Assembly: GCA_004194705.1 (NCBI GenBank)
Contig: SADC01001351.1
Location: 326,194 to 390,193 of the forward strand
Length of the DNA: 64,000 bases
Direction: 5' to 3'
Origin: Ditylenchus dipsaci
Lineage: Eukaryota; Nematoda; Chromadorea; Rhabditida; Anguinidae
Shown piece by piece: positions 22,830 to 33,881 of the stretch. Position 1 is the first letter of the stretch; each line of letters starts with the position of its first letter. The position numbers were made by a program, and so were the translations under genes. The notes below the pieces were generated by a model that saw only the letters and a list, made by a program, of their open reading frames with translations, was not told the origin of the DNA and did no database searches.

Positions 22830-23470
22830 CATTTATTCTGTAGTTTTTGTACTCGTATTCATACTTTCTCTGTGTTATAAGGTGAGGTAGTCAAGTGGAT
22901 TGTCAGGATTATGTCATAGTGAACGAGATTTAGATTCCTTCTCTTTTTGCGGTTAAAAGACCTATTTTTAGTGTTTTTGCAATTTTTTTTACAAATAGTG
23001 AAAGGGCAAAAATCTTTGATTCGTAAGGTTTGAGATGTTGAAGTTTTAAATAAAGCTGATTACGTTCTTAACTAGAGATGGGCATTTCCCTTTCCCTAAT
23101 ATTAATACCGATATTTTTTGGTCCTTTCCAGACCCAATACCAACATTTCAAAGTTGTGGACCTCAATATATTGCCCAATACCAATATTTTTTATGTATAC
23201 GATAAGGTATACGATGTAATTTCTAAACAAAAGATCTTTTGGAGTAAAAGACCGTGTGCTTTTTGCAAAAAAACAGTTCATTTTGGTGAAGAAAAGACAA
23301 AAAATTAAAAAAGGCGGGTAAAAACGCTAATTTAATTCTTGGCGTTTTGTTTAAGTTAAACTGATTATGAATTCAAATTTTGGGCCCCTGTGATGCGGTA
23401 GGCCCCAGAAAGTAAAAAACTGTTCAAAATCCTCAAGTGTTTAGTAATATTTCTATAGTTCCCCCCCCCT
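22830..23470. other. No gene supported
   Basis: AT-rich; an inexact ACCAATATTTTT repeat lies at 23090-23200. The frame at 23078-23308 has no recognisable motif. Confidence 0.4.
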
Positions 23471-23477
23471 CATATAA

Positions 23478-23943
23478 TGGCTCTATCACAATTGAAGGTA
23501 TAAATGTAAGTGTAAGTGTAAATGTAAGGTGTCTTCACAATACCAAAAACATTTACACTTACACTTACATTTACACTTACGGTTTCACAATACCAATGTA
23601 AGTGTAAATGCAAAGTTTTCACTTATTTTCGTTTTTATTGCTAAATATGTGTTTTTTTTTAACAAATATGGATTTTTAAAAACAAATACGAGGGAGCCGT
23701 AGTGCAAAGGAAATCCACAAGAAGCTTGTTGAATTTTTTAATGGTGCCGGTAGTGTGGATTTCCAAGAAAATATGATTTGATTGAAGTTTGATTAAGAAT
23801 ATCATTAATTGAAAACTTTCCACTACTAGCAGTTAAAATTCAAAAAATATATATTTGTTGATAAATAAGCAGGATTTTAGCAATAAAAATTAATAAGTAA
23901 AATATTTGCATTTACATTTACACCTTCAATTGTGATAGAGCCA
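23478..23943. mobile_element. TWA-flanked element with TGTAAG hexamer arrays
   Basis: TAA on both sides; ends TGGCTCTATCACAATTGAAG and its near-perfect inverse. Inside, hexamers TGTAAG/TGTAAA run in tandem and then as their complement (23505-23620). The ends resemble those of the element at 46329-46763. A three-base TWA duplication is typical of PIF/Harbinger elements. Confidence 0.75.
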
Positions 23944-24139
23944 TAACCAAATTTTAAAAAAATGTTTTTCATACAATCCAAAATGTGCAGAAAAAATGAG
24001 TTCAGGAGATGATTTTGGTCATTTTTTGAAATATCCGGGTATGGGGGGGACTAAAGAAGTGCCAATACTAGAACAGACACACGACGGCTTTTTAATTTGA
24101 AACATTTTTCCGTGTCAGGGCTATAAAATTTGAAAAAAG

Positions 24140-24287
24140 CTGCCAGTCGGGGGCTGCCAGTTGAGAAGGCTGCCAGTTGGGAAGGCTGCCAGTTGGGGCT
24201 GCCAGTTGGGAGGCTGCCAGTTGGGAGGGCTGCCAGTTGGGGGCTGCCAGTTGGGAGGGCTGCCAGTTGGGGGCTGCCAGTTGGGAT
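24140..24287. repeat. GGCTGCCAGTTGG minisatellite
   Basis: About ten head-to-tail copies of a 13-17-bp unit, unlike the inverted arrays nearby. Frames through it are low-complexity artefacts. Confidence 0.85.
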
Positions 24288-24368
24288 TTTACCGTGAAAA
24301 CACCCGAAAATCATCATTTTGGGCGATATACACATTCTATACTCCTACCAGGACCGGTACGTGACACA

Positions 24369-25262
24369 ATATCCCCGCGGCCACAATATCCTCTGCCACA
24401 ATATCTCCGGCCACAATATCCCGCGGCCACAATATCCCCGGGCTATAATATCCCCGCAGTCACAATATCCCCCGACAAATGTAGTGGTTCGAATCTTTCT
24501 GAGTTTTAAATAGCGATCATTCTTAATCATTTGTAAATACTTCCTGCTCCCCGTTTAATTGATCCTCCAATTTTGTAGGGTTAAGCTCCGTATCCAAATA
24601 ACGGATTTTTTTCACTCTCACTCTGACTTGCACTCTCACTCTCAGTGTGCAGTACACACTGTGTGTAGTACACATGCCCCAAAAACTGTTTTCTGGACTA
24701 ATTCGGGCCTGATGAAGATGGTTTGATAATAGTAAAAAAAGGTTTTGTATGGTATTTGATGAGTATTGGGAGACAATTGATTTTACGAAAACTCGGTTGC
24801 ACCAAAACTCAAAAAATATATGAGAAAACGGCGTTTTACAATTAACAAACCATCTTCAGCATGCCCGAATTAGTCCAGATAACAGGTTTTGAAAACCCAA
24901 AACGTAGAATTTTTTTTATCCAAGTAGTAGTTCTAAAAATCCGTTTTTGTGTGGAAAAATGTTAGAAAATAACTTTTTATCGTTTTAAACATATAAAAAT
25001 TACTTATAAGTCATTTAAACACTATTTTTTAATAAGTGAAAACACTCCCCCCCTACCCCAACCCAATAAGTGCCCAAAAAAAACTATCTGCCACCACGAG
25101 GGTTCGAACCTGTAACTTCAAAAATAAAACTATCACCCGTAGCTATCTGCTGGGAAAATAATTTGAATTTGATTAAAATTTGTCCGGGATATTGTGCCGC
25201 GGGATATTATGGCCGAGGATGTGTGTGTGTTTTGTGGCCCAGGGATATTGTGCCCTGCCCGT
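24369..25262. mobile_element. Fold-back with GCCACAATATCCCCGCG arrays
   Basis: Left array of about seven CCACAATATCCC(C)GCGG units (24367-24475), inverted GGGATATTGTGCC units on the right (25185-25258). Terminal GGTACGTGACACAATATC resembles the left end at 19136. A family K palindrome (24680-24930) sits inside. No clear target duplication. Confidence 0.65.
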
Positions 25263-25264
25263 AA

Positions 25265-25940
25265 GAAGGATATGTTACATCTACCGCCCCTAATCAAAAC
25301 CGTCCAAATTTGTTTAGGTTCGGCAAACAACCACCCGTTACAATAATCATATACACTGGCATTTACCCCGATCATCATTACTATTACTTTCATTATTTTA
25401 TTTCACCGAAACTTTTAATACAACCTTTGACATTTGCTTCATTAGCATTACTATAAGCATTTAGTTATTTTACCCTATCGACACCTTTAATACCATATTT
25501 CATGCATATTTCTTGTTCAAACTTTTGATACCCTTCAAGCATATATTTTTCGTTAACATTATTAATACCCCTTCAAGCATTCTGATTTTTCACGCCATTG
25601 ATACCTCTTAAAAAAACTTAAACCAATTTACATCATTTTTGTAAGCATTATTTTTTTCACAAACTCAGTTGCTTTTGGTGCATGATTTAAAATAAAGGTA
25701 CTTATGCACTTGAAGAGGTTTGCATTTTTTTTATTTGAAATTAGTGTTTAAGCGTCTTCTAAGTAATTTTTATATGCTTAAACGATAAAAAAGCTATTTT
25801 CTCAGATTTTTCCACACAAAAAATGGATTTTTCGAAAAAACCAAAATTGACCAAAATTCGACTTTTTGCTTTAGGGACCAAGGTAAACCACCTTATATAC
25901 GGATATTCCCCCCCCCCGTTTGGTCACTGGAGCTTGGCAA
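25265..25940. other. No gene supported
   Basis: AT-rich with CATTATTACC-like near repeats (25380-25640). No motif-bearing frame. Confidence 0.4.
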
Positions 25941-25947
25941 AAAGAGA

Positions 25948-26125
25948 CTCTATATGCATTTTATGATCAACAGTACTTCTCGAATCATGTCTAAAGTAAG
26001 TGAGTGCGCGCATCTCTAACTCTGGCTTGGGCTTGGAGTTGAGATGCGCACACCCACATACCTTAGACACGAATCACTCGAAAGTGACTCTGGATCCATG
26101 AAAAAGCATGCATACCAGAGTTTCT
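25948..26125. repeat. Family G inverted-repeat element (copy 3)
   Basis: CTCTATATGCATTTTATGAT left and GATCCATGAAAAAGCATGCA right around GAGTGCGCGCATCTCTAACT and GAGTTGAGATGCGCACAC. It lacks most of the GC hairpin core. Confidence 0.65.
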
Positions 26126-26439
26126 TCATGCAGTAGGCTCTGGTCAACAAAACTATGTTCAAATTCCATCTTTTGGGTGTCTGGGTACCTCTTTAGGATG
26201 GTTTAGCTTGGTCCCCAAGGCAAAAAGCCGAATTTTAGTCAAAAATTTTTTTTCAAAAAATCCATTTCTTGTGTGGAAAAATGTGAGAAATAGTTTTTTT
26301 ATCGTTTTAAGCATATAAAAATTACTTAGGAGACGTTTAAACACTATTTTTAAATAACTGAAAAATGGCCACGCCCCTTAAGTGCATAAGTGCCATAATA
26401 AAGGTTGAATTAATGCAAAAACAACGTTAATTGATGCTG

Positions 26440-26640
26440 TCTATCCTACAAAAATGTTCACAAATCCTCACTGAGAATTGAGTGAGAATGATAATTTGTG
26501 TGAGTGAGTGAGAATGACATTTGTCCTCACAGCCTGTGAGTGAGAGTGAGAACAAAAATTTTTATCCTCACAGGCTGTGAGTGAGATTCTCACTGAGCAT
26601 TCTCAGTGAAATTCTCACTCGGAGTGAGCTCAGCAAAACA
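26440..26640. repeat. GTGAGTGAGAAT / CTCACAG simple repeat
   Basis: Alternating GTGAGTGAGAATGA and TCCTCACAGCCTGTGAGTGA units forming short hairpins. Confidence 0.75.
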
Positions 26641-26869
26641 CTGTCCCTTGCCCTCCCAATACAGCCCTTAATCCCTTTAAAATTTAAAAGGCGCTAATTA
26701 AAATTATTGAAATTTTGGCTGAAAAACCGTGATACCCCCTGTGGTTCGAATTTTTTTTCTCAGAATCGAAAAAACAGCCGGCTTTCTCATCAAATCGGGG
26801 TCGAGAAACACGAATATGAAGTTATCTCCTCCATCTGATCACTCCCGTGGGGGGATTGTAAACTCAAGC

Positions 26870-27500
26870 CGGACTTGGATCGCTCAGAATACCTCCCGGA
26901 GTGGCCAGAAGCTCCTGAAAGTTAGTTTGGGGGGGGGGGTGTAGTGATCTGGGCGAGTAAACTTTTTGCTAAAGTTCGATTGAGCGGATCAGATTTCCAG
27001 TCAGATGGGCTTATCGCTCAGAATTCCATCCTGAATCATTCTCAACCATCTTAAACCACCCTAACCCATCATCCTAAATTGCTCCGAGCCAGTATCTAAG
27101 TACTCTAAATTAGTGCTTAAGGTGGTTTCAGATGGTTGAGAATGATTCAGGGTGGAATTATGAGCGATTTAGCCCATCTGACTGGAAATCTGATTCGCTC
27201 AATCAAATTTTCACAAAAAGTTTACTCGCCCCAGATCATCCCCCTTCCCCCTTCCCACCCCCCCCCCCAAAACCAACTTTCAGGAGCTTCTGGCCACTCC
27301 GGGAGGTATTCTGAGCGATCCAAGTTATTTTTGACTATAAAATCCGAATTCCCGCAAAATTCAATGCAGTTTTTGACTAAAAATTTAGATTTGATGAGAG
27401 ATTTACATATTTTGACGGGAGATTGACATATTTGTTTGAAATTTGAATTTGACGGGGTAAAAAATAAATTTGACGGGAGATCCACATATTTTGACGGGTG
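26870..27500. mobile_element. Fold-back related to the interior of 13534-14261
   Basis: Arms with GGATCGCTCAGAAT, GTGGCCAGAAGCTCCTGAAA and CATTCTCAACCATCTTAAAC are inverted about 27080. The right edge carries TTGACGGGAGATT(G/C)ACATA units. Poly-G/poly-C runs are present. Related to CCGTAT family copy 2. Confidence 0.65.
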
Positions 27501-27966
27501 TTTTTACTTACAGCCAATAAAAATAGGATTAGCATCATCAATATCAGACTTTCTAAATTTCTTCAAAAATCGCCCTAAAAATCGAAAAGGAAAAAAACCA
27601 TCAAAAAAATGATTATTAGTCTTCTATTGCATTTCGATTTTTAGGGAACTTTATATACGCATCGCCTTTTGTCGAAAGTTCGGGCAGGAGCAGCTTGCGA
27701 CATTTCACGTTGCGACAATTCAAATTGCGACAAATTCAAATTGCGACAATTCAAATTAAAACAATTTAAATTGCGACAAATTCAAATTGCGACAAAATCA
27801 GATTGCGACAATTCAAATTGCGACAAATTCGAATTACGACAATTCGAATTGCGACAATTTGAATTGCGACAATTTGAATTGCGACATTTCAAAGTCCGAG
27901 TCTTGAATAGTTTCTTCATCTAAATATGCTCCTGTTCAACGTGTTTCTATTGTAATTTTCGTTTGA

Positions 27967-28210
27967 TTTTCTAGATATGGAAAACTATCACACTGAGAGA
28001 GGAAATCTGCTTGGCTTCTGCAGTGGATGTTCGATGACTTTCTGTCGAGTGCGCCTTCTAGGGAATACTTTGCTGTGCGTGATCTTCAATGGCCGAAATT
28101 CAACTGCCAGAATGCCTAACTGAAAAAAATTTGGACGCTGTAATTTTCTTTTTCGTTGCTGTTATTAGTACTGCGCTGGTTAAATTAGCCGTCTCTTTTG
28201 CTTGAATAAA
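27967..28210 (+). CDS. Possible small membrane-protein gene inside hAT element
   Basis: TTGATTTTCTAG at 27963-27974 could be an acceptor. The strongest frame is 28089-28205 (38 residues): a short polar start (MAEIQLPECLTEKNLD) then one hydrophobic helix (AVIFFFVAVISTALVKL). AATAAA overlaps its stop codon. An overlapping 47-residue frame opens at about 27977. No family recognised. Its location inside a non-autonomous transposon could mean a captured host gene end, or chance. Confidence 0.3.
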
Positions 28211-28961
28211 CTTGTTGGCGACTGGTCAGATTCTTAAGCTTAGACATTTTCTCTCTATGTGTTCCGCGGTTTTGACACTTCATCTCCCAAACTGCCTTAC
28301 TCCTCGAGCTGCAATTATTCACATTTTCCGAGTAACAAAGTGATCTACAGGCTCGTAGCCATCCAACAAAAACTGTCAGGTTTTTACGCATATTCGAGTT
28401 AAATCACAAGAAAGTACCTAGTTAATATGCTTTTTTGCTGAAAATCCATGATCTTTCTATTTTCGTACTGCTGCGATGTCTTCTTCTCTAATTCGCTTAA
28501 CTTCGATGTGTAGGGACTACTCAATTAATACAGATGCACCACCTATATCAGACGCCTAAGTTTCTAGATACTAGAGACTGGTCGGAATACCTAAACTCTT
28601 ATTATAGATCGGACCATTTGGCTGGCAAACATCGTTTTTCAACTAAAATTTTTTTTGAAATACACAGTACCACGAAGCCTCAGGATGGGTATGAAGACTG
28701 CATAATAAGTTTCATCACGGTGACTTGCCTGAGCGCATGAAGAAAAAAATGCGATCTGATCAAGAAAGAAGATAAATCATATGAAAAATATGACCATCAT
28801 GGCTATCTTTACATTTAATTAATGTCAACCTTTATAAGCAGAAAGTATAAGAAAGCATTGAGTGTAGGATGTAAACAAGTGCCAAAAAAGTCATTTTCCT
28901 TGAAATCAATCAAGAAATAAGACCAGAAAGACATCTTGAAGACTGAGAACAATATACTTAA

Positions 28962-29356
28962 AGGGGGGGACATTTGGGGGGTTGAGAAATTAGCTTGACA
29001 ACCATACGGATTTTTTTTTGATGGGTTACAAAAACCTGTTTTATTGTACAAATTGACGCTAAATCAATTCAATATGAAAATATTGAATTTCAACCTTTGA
29101 TGGGTTTCACTAATCGAGTTTATGGAACCCATCATCAAATAAAACATACACTACTTTATATAACAGCACTGATATAATCTTTGATGGTTCCATAAACTCG
29201 ATTAGTGAAACCCATCAAAGGTTGAAATTCAATATTTTCATATTGAATTGATTTAGCGTCAATTTGTACAATAAAACAGGTTTTTGTAACCCATCAAAAA
29301 AAAATCCGTATGGTTGTCAAGCTAATTTCTCAACCCCCCCAAATGTCCCCCCCCCT
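28962..29356. mobile_element. TTAA-flanked palindrome (AGGGGGG type)
   Basis: TTAA at 28958-28961 and 29357-29360. Arms of about 170 bp are near-perfect inverted copies (GGTTGAGAAATTAGCTTGAC ... inverse), spacer about 60 bp. Inserted in the hAT-type element. Confidence 0.85.
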
Positions 29357-29479
29357 TTAAAGCCATCGCCAGTCGCAATTCAAATTGTCGCAATCTGATT
29401 TTGTCGCAATTTGAATTGTCGCAATTTGAATTGCCGCAATTTAAATTGTCGCAAGCTACTCCTGCCAGAAAGTTCTAGT

Positions 29480-30230
29480 CCCTCTGGGGTGTTTTAATTT
29501 AAATTTTAAGTAAGTTTTTTAACTATTAGGTCCAAAAATCATCGAGCAATCGATTGCAACCATATCCAGCACTGCTTTGCTGTCAGTAACTGCCTCAATT
29601 TTGCGATTTTTGGCAATGACTACCAAAATCAAAGGAAACTAGCCAAATGATGCGTACTAGGAACTGAGATTTTTTGCGATTTTGATTACATGATTTTATA
29701 CAACCGTATGCTTAAAATGAGGGCTACATTTTGAGTGTAAGGTTGCAAATGAGTATGCAAACTAAAATTGGGGAAAAACGTCAGTTCCAGGATACTACCG
29801 AAAAGTACTGGTATAGTCTTATTGAGGATTTCACCGAATTGGATTTTTTATATTTTAGCCTTAACTTTATACCAACTTTTCATCTGTATGATAGCTCAAA
29901 TGAAAGCCAGAAGCTTGGGTACATTTTGACACTAAACTTGTAAATAAAAGGAGAAAAAAATAAGGTCTGCAGCCAGTGGTAGTCAAACCTGTGACCTAAG
30001 GCGATGCGTATATAAAGTTCCCCCCCCCCTTTAAAGCCATTTTGTAGTTCGTAAGACGATTTTTGGTCCGGAGCCTAAGGCCTGACCCTAAGCCGAAGTA
30101 GGCCTGAGTGGCTAAAACAGAACATAGGGCAGAATGCCGAAATGTCACAAAAGGGCCAAACACACCTACGCCGACTGTACGGCAGTATCGCCGAAAATTA
30201 TTTTTGATTCACAGCAATGTATTTTCAATA
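29480..30230. other. Upstream region of the HADH gene
   Basis: Frames of 70-100 codons without motifs. A block near 30001-30020 repeats the CCCCCTTTAAAGCC edge of the preceding element. No gene supported. Confidence 0.4.
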
Positions 30231-30254
30231 AATGATAATTTTAGGTTGGTAAAA

Positions 30255-31763
30255 ATGTTTTCGAGCTCTTGTGTGCGCAGTTTCTCTTCGAGTTCCGCTT
30301 TGGGATCAGCTGGTATCAAAAACTTGACGATTATTGGCTGCGGACTGATGGGTAGTGGAATCGCACAGGTAATTTTTGAGTTGTTTAGCTCTAGTAGAAA
30401 TTTTCATATTGCTGGCTAAAGTAGTCTAGGTTTCACCTAAAATTGTTTAGGTGAGTGCTCAGAAGCAGATGAACGTTATTCTGGTGGACCAAAATCAGGC
30501 GATTCTTGACAAAGCACACAAAGGTATTGGAAAAGTTATCCCATTATCCCATCTATCGTGTAATATTGCAGGCATCCAAATTAGTCTTGCTCGTGTAGCT
30601 AAGAAGAAGCATGAAAGTGATGCTAATGTATATCAGTTCTTAAAGAAGTTGAGGGAGTAATCGTTATCAGATTTCAGGCTCAGAAGAACTTGGTCGACGG
30701 GTCCTGAACTACATCCAGTTTTCCACAAACATCAATGAGGCCGTTTCCAAAGCTGATTTGGTGATTGAAGGTATTTTTTGGAATTATTCCTTATGTATAT
30801 TGCAATGGGTATATTCATCTAATTTGAGCTATCGTCGAGAATTTGGATGCCAAGCAGGTTTGTTAAAAACTTTCAAGTTTAATTTCACTTAACGTGATTA
30901 TGTTTCAGAAGCTGTTCGCTCAGGTGGAGGACGCCGCTCAGAGGTTCATTTCCTCGCAAAATTTTACATATACCTAGCTTATTTCAAGTAACGCCATCAT
31001 TACGACCAACACTTCTTCTCTCCAGCTGGCAGACATCGGCAGGAATCTCAAGCGTAAGCAAAACTTTGGTGGCCTTCACTTCTTCAATCCAGTTAGTCAT
31101 TTTCAGTATTTTGTAAATTACAGCTAACGCACTTGTCTTTTAGGTACCGATGATGAAATTGCTTGAGGTTGTTCGACACAATGACACCAGCAATGAAACT
31201 TTCAGTATGGTTGTCCGCCTGGGCTTTTTATTTTTAATGATTATTCCTTTCAGACAAGTTGATTGAGTACGGCAAGAATATTGGGAAGGAGACTGTATCT
31301 TGCAAGGTGCCTTGCGAAGTTTCGGAATTTCATTAAGGATTGACTGACACATTTAAGGATACGCCTGGATTTATCGTCAACCGCCTCTTGGTTCCTTACA
31401 TGTTCGAAGCTGTTCGAATGTACGAACGCGGAGATGCTTCGAAGGAGACATTGATAAAGCGATGAAACTAGGAGCTGGCTACCCTATGGTATGTTTATTC
31501 TGTCAGTGACTGATTAGTAAATACATAAAATGGATTTTAGGACCCTTTGAACTGGCTGATTACGTTGGTCTGGACACTACGAAATCCATTCAAGAGGGCT
31601 GGCACAAAGCCTTCCCGAAGGTGCCAGGTTTATTTCGCGGTTGATTTATTTAGAGATAACCTTTTTAGAGCCGCTATTCAAACCGTCTAAGATCTTGACC
31701 AAGCTGGTAGAGGAAGGCAAATTCGGAAAGAAATCAGGCGAAGGCTTTTACAAATACAAATAA
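30255..31763 (+). CDS. HADH: Mitochondrial 3-hydroxyacyl-CoA dehydrogenase
   Basis: Twelve exons: 30255-30368, 30451-30523, 30572-30627, 30671-30770, 30829-30857, 30909-30943, 30989-31091, 31144-31204, 31254-31306, 31358-31488, 31541-31627, 31669-31763; about 312 residues, close to the animal enzyme. A Ser/Arg-rich N-terminus suggests import into mitochondria. The NAD fold has [11 protein letters not shown]. Catalytic and substrate residues lie in NTSSLQL (Ser), [18 protein letters not shown] (His-Glu pair) and [14 protein letters not shown] (Asn). The end is [14 protein letters not shown]. It oxidises L-3-hydroxyacyl-CoA in fatty acid beta-oxidation. Introns are tiny (43-82 bp). One base is missing near 31441-31449 ([12 protein letters not shown]) and another at the exon 10/11 junction, where YPM should run into GPFEL; both look like sequence errors. 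TTTTAG ends 10 nt before the ATG. Confidence 0.93.
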
Positions 31764-31769
31764 ATCAGA

Positions 31770-33140
31770 AAATTTCTGCTGGTATTTCCTGCTGTAAAAT
31801 TACTCCTGTGAATCTGATCGGTTATGTGCCCGGGTAGATTAAACAGTAAATGTTTAACTTATATGCTTACAATTAAGATTAGATTTTTTGGGTATTAAGT
31901 CTTGGGGAGTGGATTTTTTCATATTTAACAGATCTAACAAATTTGGTATTTCGGTTTTTAAAATAATATCTGATTCTTTTGGAATGTAACTGTGAATGTC
32001 AAGCGTTTTGACGATTGTACACACGTTTTATTACATATCTAGAAGCAATGCCATTTCGTACGGGCGAAGTAGAATGAGTTTTTCATTAAGGAGTCTCACT
32101 ATAAATAAAACTAAATTGCGAAGTCCTTTTCCTACTTATTATGGCTGTTGCATATGGCTGAGGATGTTCATAGGTGGAAGGACTCTGTTGAAGAACTTGG
32201 TTAGGCTCCAAGACTATGCTTAAATCGGCATTTGATATTGATATTTAATTTTTAAGAATAAGATTGACATTTTATGTAAGAATTATGTCATGTCGGATTT
32301 AACATATGGTAAAAAGACCGGGTCTACCTCATGTCACGATTTTTGCGATTTGACTTTGACTGAAGTTGCTCTTGCAATATCCAAAATGCACTTTTGGACG
32401 TGGGCCCAACTTTCCTGGTCGATTTTATGTAAATCTTAACGTGAAATTTGAGATTTCGGTGGTTGACCTACACCTAAAATCAAAAACTATTTGCAGTCGA
32501 CGCTCAATACAACAAATAAAAAATGGAATAAACACGCTCTATTGACCGAGCTGAATTGTAATGTTGAGCGTCAATTATTTAAAAAAAGTTTACCGCCTTG
32601 AAAAAAATTGGCGGAATTTTTTGTGACACTCTGTAGTCAATTTCTTAGAACTTCTAAGTTAGAAGTCTAGCTAAAACGAAATCTGAAAAAAGTACATATA
32701 ATGGACCGCTGACTGTATTAATTTGCGTAATTTGCGACTTTGAATTGTTGCATTAAAAAGCCCCAGAAAAAACAATGTTCACGAGTATGCCATAAACATT
32801 CTCACATTTTTGATGGTTTTTCTTGACTCCTGTCTTCAATTTTTTCATTGAAAGAAATTGGTTTTATTCCCAAACTGAGTGTAGTGTCCCGACTCTTTTA
32901 AAAGAACTATTTATTCCATCTGTTCTCACGCTCTCGAGCACGGCTGTTGGTTCATCTATAATTTTGCTTATTTACAGCCAACATTTTTTATGCACGATCA
33001 TATTTCCAGTACGAAGGATTGGCGGTTAATTGCGGGTGCTTGAGATTTAAAGCTGTCAACGGTTACCAGATCCAAATATTTTTTGTATTTTTACGGTGTT
33101 CATCTTTGTCTAAAACACCGCAAATTTTTATTTTTAGCCT
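31770..33140. other. No gene supported
   Basis: Downstream of HADH. AT-rich with frames of 68-75 codons lacking motifs; no clear repeat boundaries. Confidence 0.45.
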
Positions 33141-33149
33141 GCCTTGTTT

Positions 33150-33621
33150 GGGCTCAAATATAGTATACCCACCCACTCAACTATAGTATACTTACCACTA
33201 TTTATAAGTCCTTTTATAATAATATTTATTTATTTATTTATAATTTATTTATATTTATTATTTATTATAATATTTATTTATTTATACTATTTATAAGTCT
33301 CTGAGTCTGGGGTGGGTATACTGTAGTTCAGTGGGTGGGTATACTATAGTTCAGTGGGGTGTGTATACTATAGTTCAGTGGGGTGGGTATATTATAGTTC
33401 AGTGGGGTATAGTGTAGTATAAATTTCATTCGACTATCCTGAGCGTTATTGGAGTGCATCCGCCGAGTTCTTTGAAGTAGACAAAAGACATGTAAAGTAT
33501 GTTCATCGTATTATATGATAACTGTTGTATGTCTCATTGTAAATATAATAAAAATTTACAAGTCTTTGAGTCTGGGGGGGTATACTATAGTTGAATGGGG
33601 TGGCTATACTATAATTTAGCC
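33150..33621. mobile_element. hAT-type fold-back with TATAGTATACCCACC arrays
   Basis: The exact 8-bp duplication CCTTGTTT lies at 33142-33149 and 33622-33629. Left end GGGCTCAAATATAGTATACC; the right end is the inverse of TATACTATAATTTAGCC. Right-hand tandem units are GTATACTATAGTTCAGTGGG (33308-33410), with two complement units on the left. An ATTTATTT simple repeat fills the middle. Confidence 0.85.
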
Positions 33622-33881
33622 CCTTGTTTGTACCAAAATATAGTGAATTTCTTGGTCTAGGTAGCACGCAGTTTCGGTCAGTCATTATCTAACAAAGAGG
33701 CAAATCAATCAAATCTAAAAAGGACCAACTTAAAAATCAGACAACTATTGGCTGCCTGGTTCTATCGCACTATCTGTTGCCAAAATATGCCAACCCAATA
33801 ATGACCCAATAACTGTTGCTTTTTTATTGAAAAATGCCTTGGTCCTCCCTGACCATTATGGTTATGCTACAACTATGATTA

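Larger units (their letters stand above)
27682..29467. mobile_element. hAT-type fold-back with TTGCGACAATTCAAA arrays
   Basis: The exact 8-bp duplication GAAAGTTC lies at 27674-27681 and 29468-29475. The 21-bp ends are nearly perfect inverted repeats (GGCAGGAG-AGCTTGCGACA core). About a dozen tandem TTGCGACAATTCAAA-like units follow on the left (27700-27895), and complement units on the right (29365-29455). The interior holds small reading frames (28089-28205) and a TTAA-flanked palindrome (28962-29356). No transposase seen. Confidence 0.9.

Noticed and set aside
23505..23620. TGTAAG/TTACAC hexamers as interstitial telomere repeats
   Set aside because: The hexamer does not match known telomere units, both orientations occur inside one element, and the whole is flanked by inverted ends and TAA.
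24140..24287. Regularly spaced repeats resembling a CRISPR array
   Set aside because: Units are head-to-tail with only 0-4 variable bases between, no unique spacers, in a eukaryotic context; it is a minisatellite.
24051..24509. Frames rich in GCQLG/AASWE repeats
   Set aside because: Periodic peptides are translations of the minisatellite in several frames, with no codon bias.
27690..27900. TTGCGACAATTCAAA array as CRISPR or protein-binding operator array
   Set aside because: No spacers, and the inverse array at 29365-29455 with an 8-bp flanking duplication identifies it as a transposon end.
30678..30770. Frameshift in HADH exon 4
   Set aside because: Using the acceptor at 30670 instead of 30677 gives a continuous frame ([17 protein letters not shown]), so no shift is needed.
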